This document shows positions 25,483-34,119 of a stretch of 64,000 nucleotides of DNA, in pieces. The first letter of the stretch is position 1, and the number at the start of each line of letters is the position of its first letter. The position numbers were made by a program, and so were the translations under genes. This DNA comes from Algoriella xinjiangensis (GTDB lineage: Bacteria; Bacteroidota; Bacteroidia; Flavobacteriales; Weeksellaceae). The notes below the pieces were generated by a model. The model did not search any database. It had not been told where the DNA came from and saw only the letters and a program-made list of their open reading frames with translations. The DNA lies in assembly GCF_900115015.1 (NCBI RefSeq), contig NZ_FOUZ01000009.1, positions 1-64,000 of the forward strand, read 5' to 3'.

Positions 25483-26676
25483 ATGACGAAAATAGCAAAG
25501 AAAAAATCAATTTGGAAACTTTGGGCAGCTAAGCTACATCTTTGGTTTGGCTTAGGAATTGGACTTCTAATCTTTATTATTTCGATTACTGGCGCTTTGT
25601 ATGTTTTTAAAGATGAAATTGAAAATTATCAAAGAAAAGAAGTCATTTATCATGGAGAAACTAATATTGCGCAAAAAAATATTCTTCCTCTAAAAGTTTT
25701 AGAAGATAAAGTGAACGAGCAAGTAAAAGAAGAATTTCCTATTCATTGGGTAAATATTCCAATGGATGAAAATCGCTCATATCGCTTTTATTGGTTTGAA
25801 CACAATAATAAAGCTTGGAATTATTTTGACGAATATCCTATTTATCAAGTTGCGTATGTAAATCCGTACACAGGAAAAGTATTGCAGGTTTATGATGAAA
25901 AAAACGGCTTTTTTCAAATTGTAAAAATGATTCATTGGAGTTTTTTACTCAAAGAATCATGGGGAACTTATGTTGTCGGAATTCCGGTAATTATATTCGT
26001 TATCATGCTTATTTCTGGGATCATTCTTTGGTGGCCAAAAAATAAAGCAGCTCGTAAACAACGTTTTTGGTTTCGTTGGAAAAATATAAAAAACTGGAAA
26101 CGTAAAAATTATGATTTACATAATATTTTTGGCTTTTACAGTTCTATTTTAGCAGTAGTATTTGCAATTACGGGACTTTTTTATGCTTTTTTTGTGATAC
26201 AAGCCGCAATGTATTTTGTGTTTTCTGGAGGAAAAACAGCTCTGCCAGATTATTCTGAATACACCACAAAAGCCCCAATTGAAATGCGAAATGATACAAC
26301 TTTAGACAAAGTTGCCCAAAAAACAAGAGAAACATTTCCAGATACTTTTGCATTTAGTATAGATTTAGGACATCCGCACATGGACGATCACGAACATCCG
26401 AATTTCGAGATTTATGTACAACATCTTTCTTATTCATATCATAAGTACAGCAGTTTAATTTTTGATGAAAATTCGGGCGAATTACTAAAAAGAATAGATT
26501 ATAAAGACAAAAATTTTGGCGAAAAAGCCGTTGGTGCTAATTACGATATTCATGTTGGCGATATTTTAGGTCTTCCTACAAAAATTATTGCGTTTATCAT
26601 CAGTTTAATGATTGCATCTATGCCTGTTACCGGATTTATGATTTGGTGGGGAAGAAAAAAGAAAAAGAAGAAATAA
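25483..26676 (+). CDS. PepSY-associated membrane protein, putative siderophore iron reductase
   Basis: 397-aa inner-membrane protein of the PepSY_TM (PiuB/FoxB-like) family. Four main transmembrane segments are visible: about 17-42 (LWFGLGIGLLIFIISITGALYVF in part), 160-183, 212-240 and the C-terminal 360-388. Conserved histidines that could hold haem are near membrane edges (KLHLWFG, MIHWSF, DLHNIFGFY, YDIHVGDILG). The large periplasmic loops contain the PepSY-like segments (VAYVNPYTGKVLQVYDEKNG). It is 4 bases behind the siderophore receptor and certainly in the same operon; the expected job is reduction and release of iron from siderophores in the periplasm. Confidence 0.85.
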   Translation: MTKIAKKKSIWKLWAAKLHLWFGLGIGLLIFIISITGALYVFKDEIENYQRKEVIYHGETNIAQKNILPLKVLEDKVNEQVKEEFPIHWVNIPMDENRSYRFYWFEHNNKAWNYFDEYPIYQVAYVNPYTGKVLQVYDEKNGFFQIVKMIHWSFLLKESWGTYVVGIPVIIFVIMLISGIILWWPKNKAARKQRFWFRWKNIKNWKRKNYDLHNIFGFYSSILAVVFAITGLFYAFFVIQAAMYFVFSGGKTALPDYSEYTTKAPIEMRNDTTLDKVAQKTRETFPDTFAFSIDLGHPHMDDHEHPNFEIYVQHLSYSYHKYSSLIFDENSGELLKRIDYKDKNFGEKAVGANYDIHVGDILGLPTKIIAFIISLMIASMPVTGFMIWWGRKKKKKK

Positions 26677-26718
26677 TTTTGAATGTTCACCTTAAAGATT
26701 TGATAAGTTAAGATTTTG

Positions 26719-26726
26719 TATCTTTG
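26719..26726 (+). promoter_or_regulatory. -7 box of the small membrane protein gene
   Basis: TATCTTTG matches TAnnTTTG; a TTG lies 16 bases upstream of it (26700-26702), slightly closer than typical. It suggests that the small gene at 26764 has its own promoter. Confidence 0.45.
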
Positions 26727-26763
26727 AATTAAACGGAATAACTTAATTCATCATAAATAAAAA

Positions 26764-26943
26764 ATGAAAGATCAACCAATTGCACCAATCGAAGTAGTAG
26801 ATGATACAATTGCAAATATGTTTACTTATGCAAATTATATTTTAGTTGCTGCATTAATTGTCTTGTTGAGTTATATGACGATTCGTGATTTTCTGAAAAA
26901 ACAGAAAGCCAAGAAAGAAAAAGAACAAAACGAAATTAACTAG
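26764..26943 (+). CDS. 59-aa single-span membrane protein
   Basis: A complete reading frame from ATG to TAG encoding MKDQPIAPIEVVDDTIANMF, then a hydrophobic helix (about residues 21-40, ending IVLLSYMTI), then a highly charged tail of Lys, Glu and Gln. It has a consensus -7 box upstream and a very strong hairpin terminator 3 bases after the stop, so it looks like a genuine independent gene. I do not recognise it. It could be a small subunit or regulator of a membrane complex; the neighbours (PepSY protein, PBP1A) do not settle this. Confidence 0.6.
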   Translation: MKDQPIAPIEVVDDTIANMFTYANYILVAALIVLLSYMTIRDFLKKQKAKKEKEQNEIN

Positions 26944-26945
26944 AA

Positions 26946-26998
26946 ATTATATCGATAAAAAAACCACTCATTACGAGTGGTTTTTTTATCGATATAAT
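26946..26998. terminator. Very long perfect bidirectional terminator hairpin
   Basis: Arms 26946-26969 and 26975-26998 are perfectly complementary over 24 bp with the loop ATTAC. The centre is the ACCACTC/GAGTGGT terminator core with A7 and T7 tracts, and the outer parts extend pairing through ATTATATCGAT and its complement. It ends the small gene and, in reverse, the PBP1A operon. Confidence 0.93.
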
Positions 26999-27003
26999 AT
27001 TTT

Positions 27004-29343
27004 TTATTGACCTTCTTCAGGATCTGGAACTTCGTAGTTTTCTCCTACACTTTCTCCACCACTACCTTCTATAATAGGCCCTGGATCGTAGATTTCATCA
27101 TACTGATGGAATCCGTATGTATTAGAACAATCCCAACGTTTTTCTATGTCTTTTGGTTTCTCAAATTTATCACTAGCTGTTACGCCAAATTTGCCACCTT
27201 CTTTATAAACTCCTTGCATGTAATATGCCCAAACTGGTAAGGCCGTATTTGCACCTTGACCGGTTGCGGTACTTTCGAAATGGGCAAATCGGTCTTCTGC
27301 TCCAACCCAAACACCTGTTACCAAGTTTGGCGTTAATCCCATAAACCAACCATCCGAGTTTTCGTTTGTTGTACCTGTTTTACCAGCAACTTCTGCTGTT
27401 ATGTTATAACGATTTCTAAGACGCGCACCAGAACCTCTGTCTACAACACCTTTCATCAAATCAATCATTGTATAAGCAACATACTCATTAACAACTTCTC
27501 TTGTTTTTGGTGTATAATCGCGGATAACTTTTCCTTGTTTATCTTCTATTCTTAAAATTAATTGAGGCTTAATATAAATTCCTCCATTTGCAAAAGCACT
27601 CATTGCCCCAACCATTTCGTATAATGATAAATCGGCAGAACCTAATGCAATTGTAGGATCTTTAATAATTGGAGATTCTACACCTAAATCGCGTGCCATT
27701 TGAATAACAGGTTCTACGCCTGTTTGCATAATCAAACGTGCAGCAACAACATTGGTAGAATATGCCAAAGCAGTTCTTAAATCTTGCGAACCTCCATAAC
27801 GACCATTCGCATTACGCGGCGACCATTTACCAGGAATACGCTCATTAGAAACAGTATGACATGGTGTTAAACCTAATTGATTAATTGCAGTTGCATAAAC
27901 AAATGGTTTGAAAGTAGAACCAACCTGACGACGTGCTTGTTTTACGTGGTCAAATTTGAAATAATTCCAATCAATACCTCCAACCCAAGCTTTTATAGTT
28001 CCGTCTGTAGGATCCATAGACATTAAACCAGCTTGTAAAATATGTTTGTGGTATTCGATAGAATCCATCAAAGTTTTTCCTTTTTTGTATTGAATTCCAT
28101 TCCAAGTAAAGAATTGAACAGAATCGCGAGGCGTTGTAAATACAGTTTCAATTTCGGCATCAGATTTACCTTCAGCTTTCATCTTTTTAAACAAATCTGT
28201 ACGTTGCATTGCTTGTTTAAAAATGCGTTGTCTTTTGTCGCTTGTTACGTTATAAAACGGCGCTAAACTACGTCCACGTTGCTCTCCAAAAAATTGATCT
28301 TGTAAAACTTTTAATTGTTTTTGTACTGCTTCTTCTGCAATTGCTTGCATTCTCGAATCTAAAGTAACATAGATTTTAAGACCATCTTTTTCAAGATTAT
28401 AGGATTTTCCAGTTTCCTTTTCGTACTCAACCATCCAATCACTAATCTCTTTTCTCAAGGCAGTTTTAAAGTATGCAGAATGCGAGTCATCATGTTTCAT
28501 AATGTCTTGCTTATCCGTTACCAAAGGCGCAGCTTTCGCTTCTTCACCTTCTGCTTGCGAAATCTTGTTGTATTTCATCATCTGATCTAATACAAGATTT
28601 CTTTTTTCTTTAGAAACTTCGGGATGTTTAACAGGATTAAATGCAACTGGATTTTGGAACATCGAAACCAATGTAGCAGCTTCGTCTAAAGTTAAATCTT
28701 TTGTCGATTTATTAAAATAAACTTTTGATGCAGATTCAATTCCTTTGGCTCCATAAATAAAGTCAAACTTATTGAAATACATTGCGATGATTTCCTCTTT
28801 TGTGTATAATTTTTCTAATTGAACAGATGTAACCCATTCTTTTAGTTTTTGTAAAACACGTGTTATTTTGTTAGATGCAGGATCTTTTGTGTACAATTGT
28901 TTTGCCAACTGTTGTGTAATGGTAGAACCTCCACCAGATTCACCAGCAGACGAAATTGCACGAAATGCTGCTTTTATATCTACACCCGAATGTTCAAAAA
29001 ATCTAACATCCTCTTTTGCTAATAATGCATCAACTAAATGAGGTGGTAATTCTTTGTAATCAACTGGTGTTCTACGTTCTGCTTCAAAACGATCAAGTAA
29101 AACGCCATCAGAAGAAATAATTTCTGATGAAACATAAATATCAGGATTTTCTAAATCTCGAACGTTTGGTATTTCACCTAACCATCCGTTAGATGCTGCC
29201 CAAAAAATTCCGAAAACGCCCAATACTGCACCAAAAAATAAGACCCAAATGGTAACAATTATTTTTTTGGTAAATGAATAGCCACCAAATTTCTTTTTTG
29301 CTTTAGAAACTGTGCTTGTTTTAGGGGTATTATTGTTTTTCAT
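27004..29343 (-). CDS. Penicillin-binding protein 1A (bifunctional class A PBP)
   Basis: 779-aa peptidoglycan synthase of the inner membrane. One membrane anchor lies at about 27-50. The glycosyltransferase (GT51) domain follows with catalytic Glu111 in KEDVRFFEHSGVDIKA and the GGSTITQQLAKQL motif. The transpeptidase domain has the active-site SxxK in GSTFKPFVY, the SxN in YSTNV, and the KTGTTNENSDGWF motif. The C-terminal tail is acidic and Gly-rich. It is the last gene of the ricT-gldH-PBP1A operon, 6 bases after gldH. Complete, with no abnormal residues in the catalytic motifs. Confidence 0.94.
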   Translation of the reverse strand: MKNNNTPKTSTVSKAKKKFGGYSFTKKIIVTIWVLFFGAVLGVFGIFWAASNGWLGEIPNVRDLENPDIYVSSEIISSDGVLLDRFEAERRTPVDYKELPPHLVDALLAKEDVRFFEHSGVDIKAAFRAISSAGESGGGSTITQQLAKQLYTKDPASNKITRVLQKLKEWVTSVQLEKLYTKEEIIAMYFNKFDFIYGAKGIESASKVYFNKSTKDLTLDEAATLVSMFQNPVAFNPVKHPEVSKEKRNLVLDQMMKYNKISQAEGEEAKAAPLVTDKQDIMKHDDSHSAYFKTALRKEISDWMVEYEKETGKSYNLEKDGLKIYVTLDSRMQAIAEEAVQKQLKVLQDQFFGEQRGRSLAPFYNVTSDKRQRIFKQAMQRTDLFKKMKAEGKSDAEIETVFTTPRDSVQFFTWNGIQYKKGKTLMDSIEYHKHILQAGLMSMDPTDGTIKAWVGGIDWNYFKFDHVKQARRQVGSTFKPFVYATAINQLGLTPCHTVSNERIPGKWSPRNANGRYGGSQDLRTALAYSTNVVAARLIMQTGVEPVIQMARDLGVESPIIKDPTIALGSADLSLYEMVGAMSAFANGGIYIKPQLILRIEDKQGKVIRDYTPKTREVVNEYVAYTMIDLMKGVVDRGSGARLRNRYNITAEVAGKTGTTNENSDGWFMGLTPNLVTGVWVGAEDRFAHFESTATGQGANTALPVWAYYMQGVYKEGGKFGVTASDKFEKPKDIEKRWDCSNTYGFHQYDEIYDPGPIIEGSGGESVGENYEVPDPEEGQ

Positions 29344-29349
29344 TCTGTA

Positions 29350-29826
29350 TTATTCAGCTTTATCAACAATCAAACTAATGTCTTCAATTCCTTTTAAATT
29401 TTTTGTACGCATACCTTGCCAAACTTTCAGTTGGTAGCGTCCTGTGTCTTTAATTGGTAATTTTTCGCGATAAACTAACATCATTTCTTTTGTTGTCATT
29501 CCTTTACCAATCCAACTTCCGTCGGGATTTGCGATGTAATACTGCAACGTATCAACCATCTCATTTCCTTTAGGATCAATAAATTTCGTGAACAAATATA
29601 AGTTACTATATTCATACGACGTATTATTTCTTAAGACAAATCCAATGTTTACAGCCGCAGGTTTATCATCTTTAACCTCAAACGTAAACGTCTGAGGTTG
29701 ATTGTTTTTCCATTGATCTTTAACATCTTTTGTATCTTGATAGTAATGTTTTGCTTCGCAGCTAAACAATAAAAAGATAAAAATAAAAAGCAAACTACTG
29801 TTGCGTATTATCTGGTTTTGGCCCAC
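29350..29826 (-). CDS. gldH: Gliding motility lipoprotein GldH
   Basis: 158-aa lipoprotein linked to the gliding/T9SS machinery. The frame stays open far upstream to 30267, but that part is only the shadow of the ricT tail. A GTG at 29826 gives a sound lipoprotein signal: a short polar start with Arg, a hydrophobic core (SSLLFIFIFLLF) and the lipobox LFSC. The mature part matches GldH (AKHYYQDTKDVKDQW, FVLRNNTSYEYSNLYLF, PDGSWIGKGMTTKE). It overlaps the end of ricT by 32 bases, so its ribosome loading likely depends on ricT translation. The gene order ricT-gldH-PBP1A is, to my knowledge, usual in Flavobacteriia. Confidence 0.85.
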   Translation of the reverse strand: MGQNQIIRNSSLLFIFIFLLFSCEAKHYYQDTKDVKDQWKNNQPQTFTFEVKDDKPAAVNIGFVLRNNTSYEYSNLYLFTKFIDPKGNEMVDTLQYYIANPDGSWIGKGMTTKEMMLVYREKLPIKDTGRYQLKVWQGMRTKNLKGIEDISLIVDKAE

Positions 29827-31471
29827 GATTAAATCTTTTTTTATTTCGATTCTTCGATTTATTAGGATTCGGTTCTGTATCGTTATTCTGATTTTCTCCC
29901 GAAACATTCGTCTTTTTTGGTTCAGCAGTTTGATTATTTTGCTGAGGAAGCTTTTTAGGCTGTTGATTTTCCTGATTCGCTGGATTATTTTGACTGTTCG
30001 GATTCGGAGTATTCGGTTTTCGTTTCTGTTGATTACGATTGCGATTTGCTCCTTGTTCCTTTGGCTGATCAGGATTTTGTTGTACTTGTTTTTGATCTCC
30101 GTTTTGAGTTGGCTGTTGCTTTTCTTTTGGCGGATTTTGTTTCTGCTGATTTGGGTTTTGGTTTGGATTCGAATTTTTTTGCGGTCTATTTTGATTATTC
30201 TTTTTAGACTGATTCGGATTTTTACCAGGTTTATTTTCAACACGATTTGGCGCATCTTTCGCCTCATTTGGCTGCTTTTGTTTCGCAGGTTGAGGTTTTA
30301 TAGCGTTTGTATTCGCGTTTGCTTTTTCAGCAGTAGGATTTGTTGGTTTCTTGATTTTTTTGCGTTTACTTTTTTGTTTCTCTTTACGCTCAAAACGCTC
30401 TAAAGAATCTTCACCAATAACATCTGTAAAATCTGGTTTAACTTCTTCTACATTTTTCGCTAATTCTTCTAAAGGTTCTGTTTTTAGACCTTTAGCACTC
30501 ATTGCTAAAAATTCTTGAATATCTTCTACCGAAAATTTATACCAAACAACTCCACCTCTTTCGTAGGCAAACCACATTTCTTTTTTGAAAACATCTATTT
30601 TTACACAGTGTGTCCAACCTTTTTCTGTTTCAAAGCGGCTTTCCATTGACGGAAAAGTATTTAATGCATCTAAATAAGAATCTAACTCAAAATTTAAACA
30701 ACATTTTAATTTACCACATTGTCCTGCAAGTTTTTGCGAGTTTATTGACAATTGTTGATAACGTGCAGCAGCTGTACTAACCGAACGGAAATCTGTTAAC
30801 CAAGTAGAACAACATAATTCGCGTCCACAAGATCCAATTCCACCAATTTTAGCTGCTTCTTGACGATAGCCGATTTGTTTCATCTCAATTCTTACAGCAA
30901 ATTTACTTGCGTAATCTTTGATTAATTGTCGGAAATCGACACGACCTTCGGCCGTATAATAAAACGTAACTTTTGCGCCATCACCTTGATATTCAACATC
31001 ACAAATTTTCATCTCTAAACCATGGTTTTTAGCCATGATACGAGAATCTATCATTGTTTGTTTTTCTCTTTCACGAAACTCATGCCAAGTTTCGATGTCT
31101 TTTTGATTCGCTTTACGGTATACTTTTTTGATATCTTCCCCTTCCCAGGTAAGATTCTTTTTTTTCATTTGGATTCTAACCAGCTCTCCGGTAAGTGTAA
31201 CAACCCCGATATCATGACCGGGCGTTCCTTCAACAGCGACAACTTCGCCTATATTTAAAGATATGTTGTTTTCGTTTTTATAATAAAACTTTCGATCATT
31301 CTTGAAACGAACTTCTACAAAATTGAACCTTTCTTGTCCATTAGGTAGTTTCATGTTTGATAACCAATCGAAAACTGATAATTTTCCACAACCATCAGTG
31401 CCACAAGCACCATTATTGTTACATCCTTTCGGAAGGCCACTATTAGAAGTACCACAAGATCCACATCCCAT
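29795..31471 (-). CDS. ricT: RicT/YaaT (PSP1 domain) protein with long N/Q/P-rich tail
   Basis: 558-aa protein. The N-terminus is Cys-rich (MGCGSCGTSNSG, then CGTDGCG). The PSP1 domain occupies about 35-320, with YTAEGRVDFRQLIKDYASKF, GGIGSCGRELCCSTWL and GQCGKLKCCLNFE; these Cys motifs are the ones that help hold Fe-S clusters in the Bacillus RicT (YaaT) complex, which acts in RNA maturation. From about residue 345 to the end there are some 210 residues of Lys-, Asn-, Gln- and Pro-rich low-complexity sequence, which must be disordered and is the odd part. First gene of an operon with gldH and PBP1A, with a perfect -7 box upstream. Confidence 0.85.
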   Translation of the reverse strand: MGCGSCGTSNSGLPKGCNNNGACGTDGCGKLSVFDWLSNMKLPNGQERFNFVEVRFKNDRKFYYKNENNISLNIGEVVAVEGTPGHDIGVVTLTGELVRIQMKKKNLTWEGEDIKKVYRKANQKDIETWHEFREREKQTMIDSRIMAKNHGLEMKICDVEYQGDGAKVTFYYTAEGRVDFRQLIKDYASKFAVRIEMKQIGYRQEAAKIGGIGSCGRELCCSTWLTDFRSVSTAAARYQQLSINSQKLAGQCGKLKCCLNFELDSYLDALNTFPSMESRFETEKGWTHCVKIDVFKKEMWFAYERGGVVWYKFSVEDIQEFLAMSAKGLKTEPLEELAKNVEEVKPDFTDVIGEDSLERFERKEKQKSKRKKIKKPTNPTAEKANANTNAIKPQPAKQKQPNEAKDAPNRVENKPGKNPNQSKKNNQNRPQKNSNPNQNPNQQKQNPPKEKQQPTQNGDQKQVQQNPDQPKEQGANRNRNQQKRKPNTPNPNSQNNPANQENQQPKKLPQQNNQTAEPKKTNVSGENQNNDTEPNPNKSKNRNKKRFNRGPKPDNTQQ

Positions 31472-31498
31472 TGTTCTAATTTTTTAAAAATGACAACA

Positions 31499-31506
31499 CA
31501 AAGGTA
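31499..31506 (-). promoter_or_regulatory. ricT operon -7 promoter box
   Basis: Reads TACCTTTG on the minus strand, an exact TAnnTTTG match, 28 bases before the ricT start. Confidence 0.5.
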
Positions 31507-31556
31507 TGAAAATATTTTTCTGAATTTGTGAAATCATTTGCGATATGATTATGGGT

Positions 31557-32426
31557 TTAGATTGAATCGAAAACCTCTGAAAATGAATAGGTTTGATCTA
31601 ATCTCACACCTTTTTCTGTTAACTTTAAGGTAGCCAATTCATTGATATGATCATGCTCAAAAAACAAAATATAATCATTTTCGACTGCTTTTTGTAAAAA
31701 GTCATTTTTTTCGTCAAGTGTAATTAAAGGTCGCGTATCAAAACCAATTACATAGATTGGTGGAATATGCCCTACAGTTGGGATTAAATCGGCAATGTAA
31801 ACGATTTTTTTGCCTTTGTATGTGATTATTGGCAACATTTGTTTTTCGGTATGTCCGTCTACAAAAAGAATATCAAAACCAAGTGGCGAATTTTCTAAAA
31901 CTGATCCATTTGTTGGTAAATCAATCATATTTAATTGTCCACTTTCTTTTAGCGGTAAAATATTTTCTTGTAAAAAAGATGCTTTTTCGCGTTGATTAGG
32001 ATTTATTGCCCAATCCCAATGACTTTCATTCGACCAAAATTTTGCATTTTTAAACGATGCTTCTAAATAATCTTTCTCCTTGTTATATTGTATTGCGCCA
32101 CCACAATGATCAAAATGCAAATGTGTTAAAAAAACATCTGTAATATCTTCGCGATTAAAACCATGTTTTGCAAGAGAAGCGTCTAAAGAAAAATCGCCCC
32201 ATAAATAATAAAAGCCAAAAAACTTCTCGTTTTGTTTGTTTCCAATTCCGGTATCAATTAATATTAATCGTTCGCCATCTTCAATCAAAAGGCATCTCAT
32301 TGCCAAATCAATTAAGTTTTTTTCGTCGGCTGGATTTGTTTTTTGCCAAATTGATTTTGGTACAATTCCGAACATTGCGCCACCGTCTAATTTAAAATTT
32401 CCGGTTTCTATTGAATATAATTTCAT
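31557..32426 (-). CDS. MBL-fold metallo-hydrolase
   Basis: 289-aa metallo-beta-lactamase-fold enzyme. The metal-binding HxHxDH motif is present as HLHFDHCGG at about residue 108, followed by a His in VDGHTEKQ and an Asp in IADLIP; a further His is seen near FEHDH. The overall layout (IETGNFKLDGGAMFGIVPKS at the start) is that of the AHL-lactonase-like branch of the superfamily, but in Flavobacteriia such proteins are common and the substrate is unknown. It lies divergent from gltX with no visible partner. It is not a secreted beta-lactamase: there is no signal peptide. Confidence 0.85.
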   Translation of the reverse strand: MKLYSIETGNFKLDGGAMFGIVPKSIWQKTNPADEKNLIDLAMRCLLIEDGERLILIDTGIGNKQNEKFFGFYYLWGDFSLDASLAKHGFNREDITDVFLTHLHFDHCGGAIQYNKEKDYLEASFKNAKFWSNESHWDWAINPNQREKASFLQENILPLKESGQLNMIDLPTNGSVLENSPLGFDILFVDGHTEKQMLPIITYKGKKIVYIADLIPTVGHIPPIYVIGFDTRPLITLDEKNDFLQKAVENDYILFFEHDHINELATLKLTEKGVRLDQTYSFSEVFDSI

Positions 32427-32530
32427 TTTTTGTGATTTTTAAGAACTAAATAATAGGATCATTTAATCTTTTACGAAGATAAAAAAATAGAATATTTTAA
32501 AATAACTATCTATTATAGAATTGAACATCT

Positions 32531-32538
32531 TAAATTTG
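32531..32538 (+). promoter_or_regulatory. gltX -7 promoter box
   Basis: TAAATTTG, an exact -7 match 16 bases before the gltX ATG, leaving a very short leader. Confidence 0.5.
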
Positions 32539-32554
32539 CAAAAATTTTGATACA

Positions 32555-34063
32555 ATGGCAAAAGAAGTTCGTGTAAGATTTGCGCCCAGTCCAACAGGTG
32601 CATTACACATCGGAGGAGTACGTACAGCGTTATACAATTATCTTTTCGCAAAACATAATAACGGAAAATTCTTATTAAGAATTGAGGATACAGACCAAAC
32701 ACGTTATGTGGAAGGTGCTGAGCAATATATAATCGATTCGTTAAAATGGTTAGGCTTAGTTCCTGATGAAGGTGTTGGTTTTGGAGGAGATTTAGGTCCA
32801 TACCGTCAATCAGAACGTAAAGAAATCTACAAAGGTTATGTAGAAGAATTATTAGCAAACGGAAAAGCATATTATGCATTTGATACAGCTGAAGAATTAG
32901 ACGCAGCACGTGCAAAAGCAGAAGAAAATAAAGAAACATTTATCTACAATTGGTCAACTCGTGGACAATTAAAAAATTCGCTTTCATTAACAGAAGCTGA
33001 AACGAAGAATTTACTTGACAATGAAACACCTTATGTTGTACGTTTCAAAATTGATGACGAACGCACGGTTTTATTAGATGACATGATTCGTGGTAAAATT
33101 TCTATCGATGCAAAAACTTTAGACGATAAAGTTTTGTTTAAATCTGACGGAATGCCAACATACCATTTAGCGAATATTGTAGACGATCATTTGATGGGAA
33201 TTACGCATGTAATTCGTGGAGAAGAATGGTTACCATCAATGCCATTACACGAATTATTGTATGATGGTTTTGGATGGGAAGCGCCAAGATTTGCACATTT
33301 ACCATTAATCCTAAAACCAGAAGGTAAAGGAAAATTGAGTAAACGTGATGGTGATAAACATGGTTTTCCTGTGTTTCCGATGGAATGGAAAACAGAAGAA
33401 GGAATTGCGAAAGGATATAAACAAGAAGGTTATTTACCAGATGCAGTGCTTAATATGTTAGCTTTATTGGGTTGGAATCCTGGTACAGATCAAGAAATTT
33501 TTACGATGGACGAATTAATACAAGCGTTTAGTTTAGAAAAAGTTTCGAAATCGGGTGCACGTTTTTCTCCAGAAAAAGCAACTTGGTTTAATCATCAATA
33601 TGTACAATTAAAATCGACAGAAGAATTATTACCTGCTTTTGAAGAAGTTTTAAAAGAAAACGGAATCGAAGCAAATGTAACTTTAGATTCAAAAGTGATT
33701 GAATTATTAAAAGAACGTGCCAACTTTGTGAAAGATATTTTTGAACAAGGTAAATTATTTTATATAGCTCCTTCTATTTACGATGAAAAAGCAGCAAAAA
33801 AAGCTTGGAAAGAAGATTCAAAAGAGATTTTAACTAAATTTATCGAAGTTTTAAATGCTTCAGAATTTACACCAGAAGTTTTACACGATGCAATGGCAGA
33901 TTTTGTAACTGCACAAGAAATTGGTTTCGGAAAAATTGGAATGCCTTTACGTTTAAGTTTAGTTGGCGCATTACAAGGTCCAGATGTTCCGTTGATTATG
34001 GCAACATTAGGAAAAGAAGAAACAGTTGCACGTATTAATAAAGCAATAGAAATTTTAGGTTAA
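32555..34063 (+). CDS. gltX: Glutamate--tRNA ligase
   Basis: 502-aa class I synthetase. The HIGH motif appears in FAPSPTGALHIGGVRTALYNY at about residues 9-22, the KMSKS equivalent as KGKLSKRDGD, and the usual HVIRGEEWLPSMPLH and RIEDTDQTRYVEGAE elements are intact. The C-terminal third is the helical anticodon-binding domain. Length is normal. The genome may use it for both tRNA-Glu and, with an amidotransferase, tRNA-Gln, but this cannot be judged here. A bidirectional terminator follows. Confidence 0.96.
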   Translation: MAKEVRVRFAPSPTGALHIGGVRTALYNYLFAKHNNGKFLLRIEDTDQTRYVEGAEQYIIDSLKWLGLVPDEGVGFGGDLGPYRQSERKEIYKGYVEELLANGKAYYAFDTAEELDAARAKAEENKETFIYNWSTRGQLKNSLSLTEAETKNLLDNETPYVVRFKIDDERTVLLDDMIRGKISIDAKTLDDKVLFKSDGMPTYHLANIVDDHLMGITHVIRGEEWLPSMPLHELLYDGFGWEAPRFAHLPLILKPEGKGKLSKRDGDKHGFPVFPMEWKTEEGIAKGYKQEGYLPDAVLNMLALLGWNPGTDQEIFTMDELIQAFSLEKVSKSGARFSPEKATWFNHQYVQLKSTEELLPAFEEVLKENGIEANVTLDSKVIELLKERANFVKDIFEQGKLFYIAPSIYDEKAAKKAWKEDSKEILTKFIEVLNASEFTPEVLHDAMADFVTAQEIGFGKIGMPLRLSLVGALQGPDVPLIMATLGKEETVARINKAIEILG

Positions 34064-34084
34064 TCCTAAGATTTAAAATGATAA

Positions 34085-34119
34085 AAAAGCCATTTGCATT
34101 GCAAATGGCTTTTCTTTTT
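34085..34119. terminator. Bidirectional terminator between gltX and DUF779
   Basis: AAAAGCCATTTGC and GCAAATGGCTTTT pair around a 3-base loop with T runs in both directions. It just touches the DUF779 stop codon. Confidence 0.9.

Noticed and set aside
29827-30267. N-terminal extension of gldH by about 147 codons
   Set aside because: This part is an out-of-frame shadow of the ricT low-complexity tail (Arg/Lys/Ile/Gln only), and the lipoprotein signal lies downstream of it.
29801-30403. Long plus-strand open frame of 200 codons opposite the ricT tail
   Set aside because: It is the antisense of an Asn/Gln/Lys-rich region and so reads as endless Ile, Leu, Phe and Arg; no start context or family resemblance.
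31557-32426. MBL-fold protein as an antibiotic beta-lactamase
   Set aside because: There is no signal peptide and the motif context is of the general hydrolase/lactonase-like branch, so resistance is not supported.
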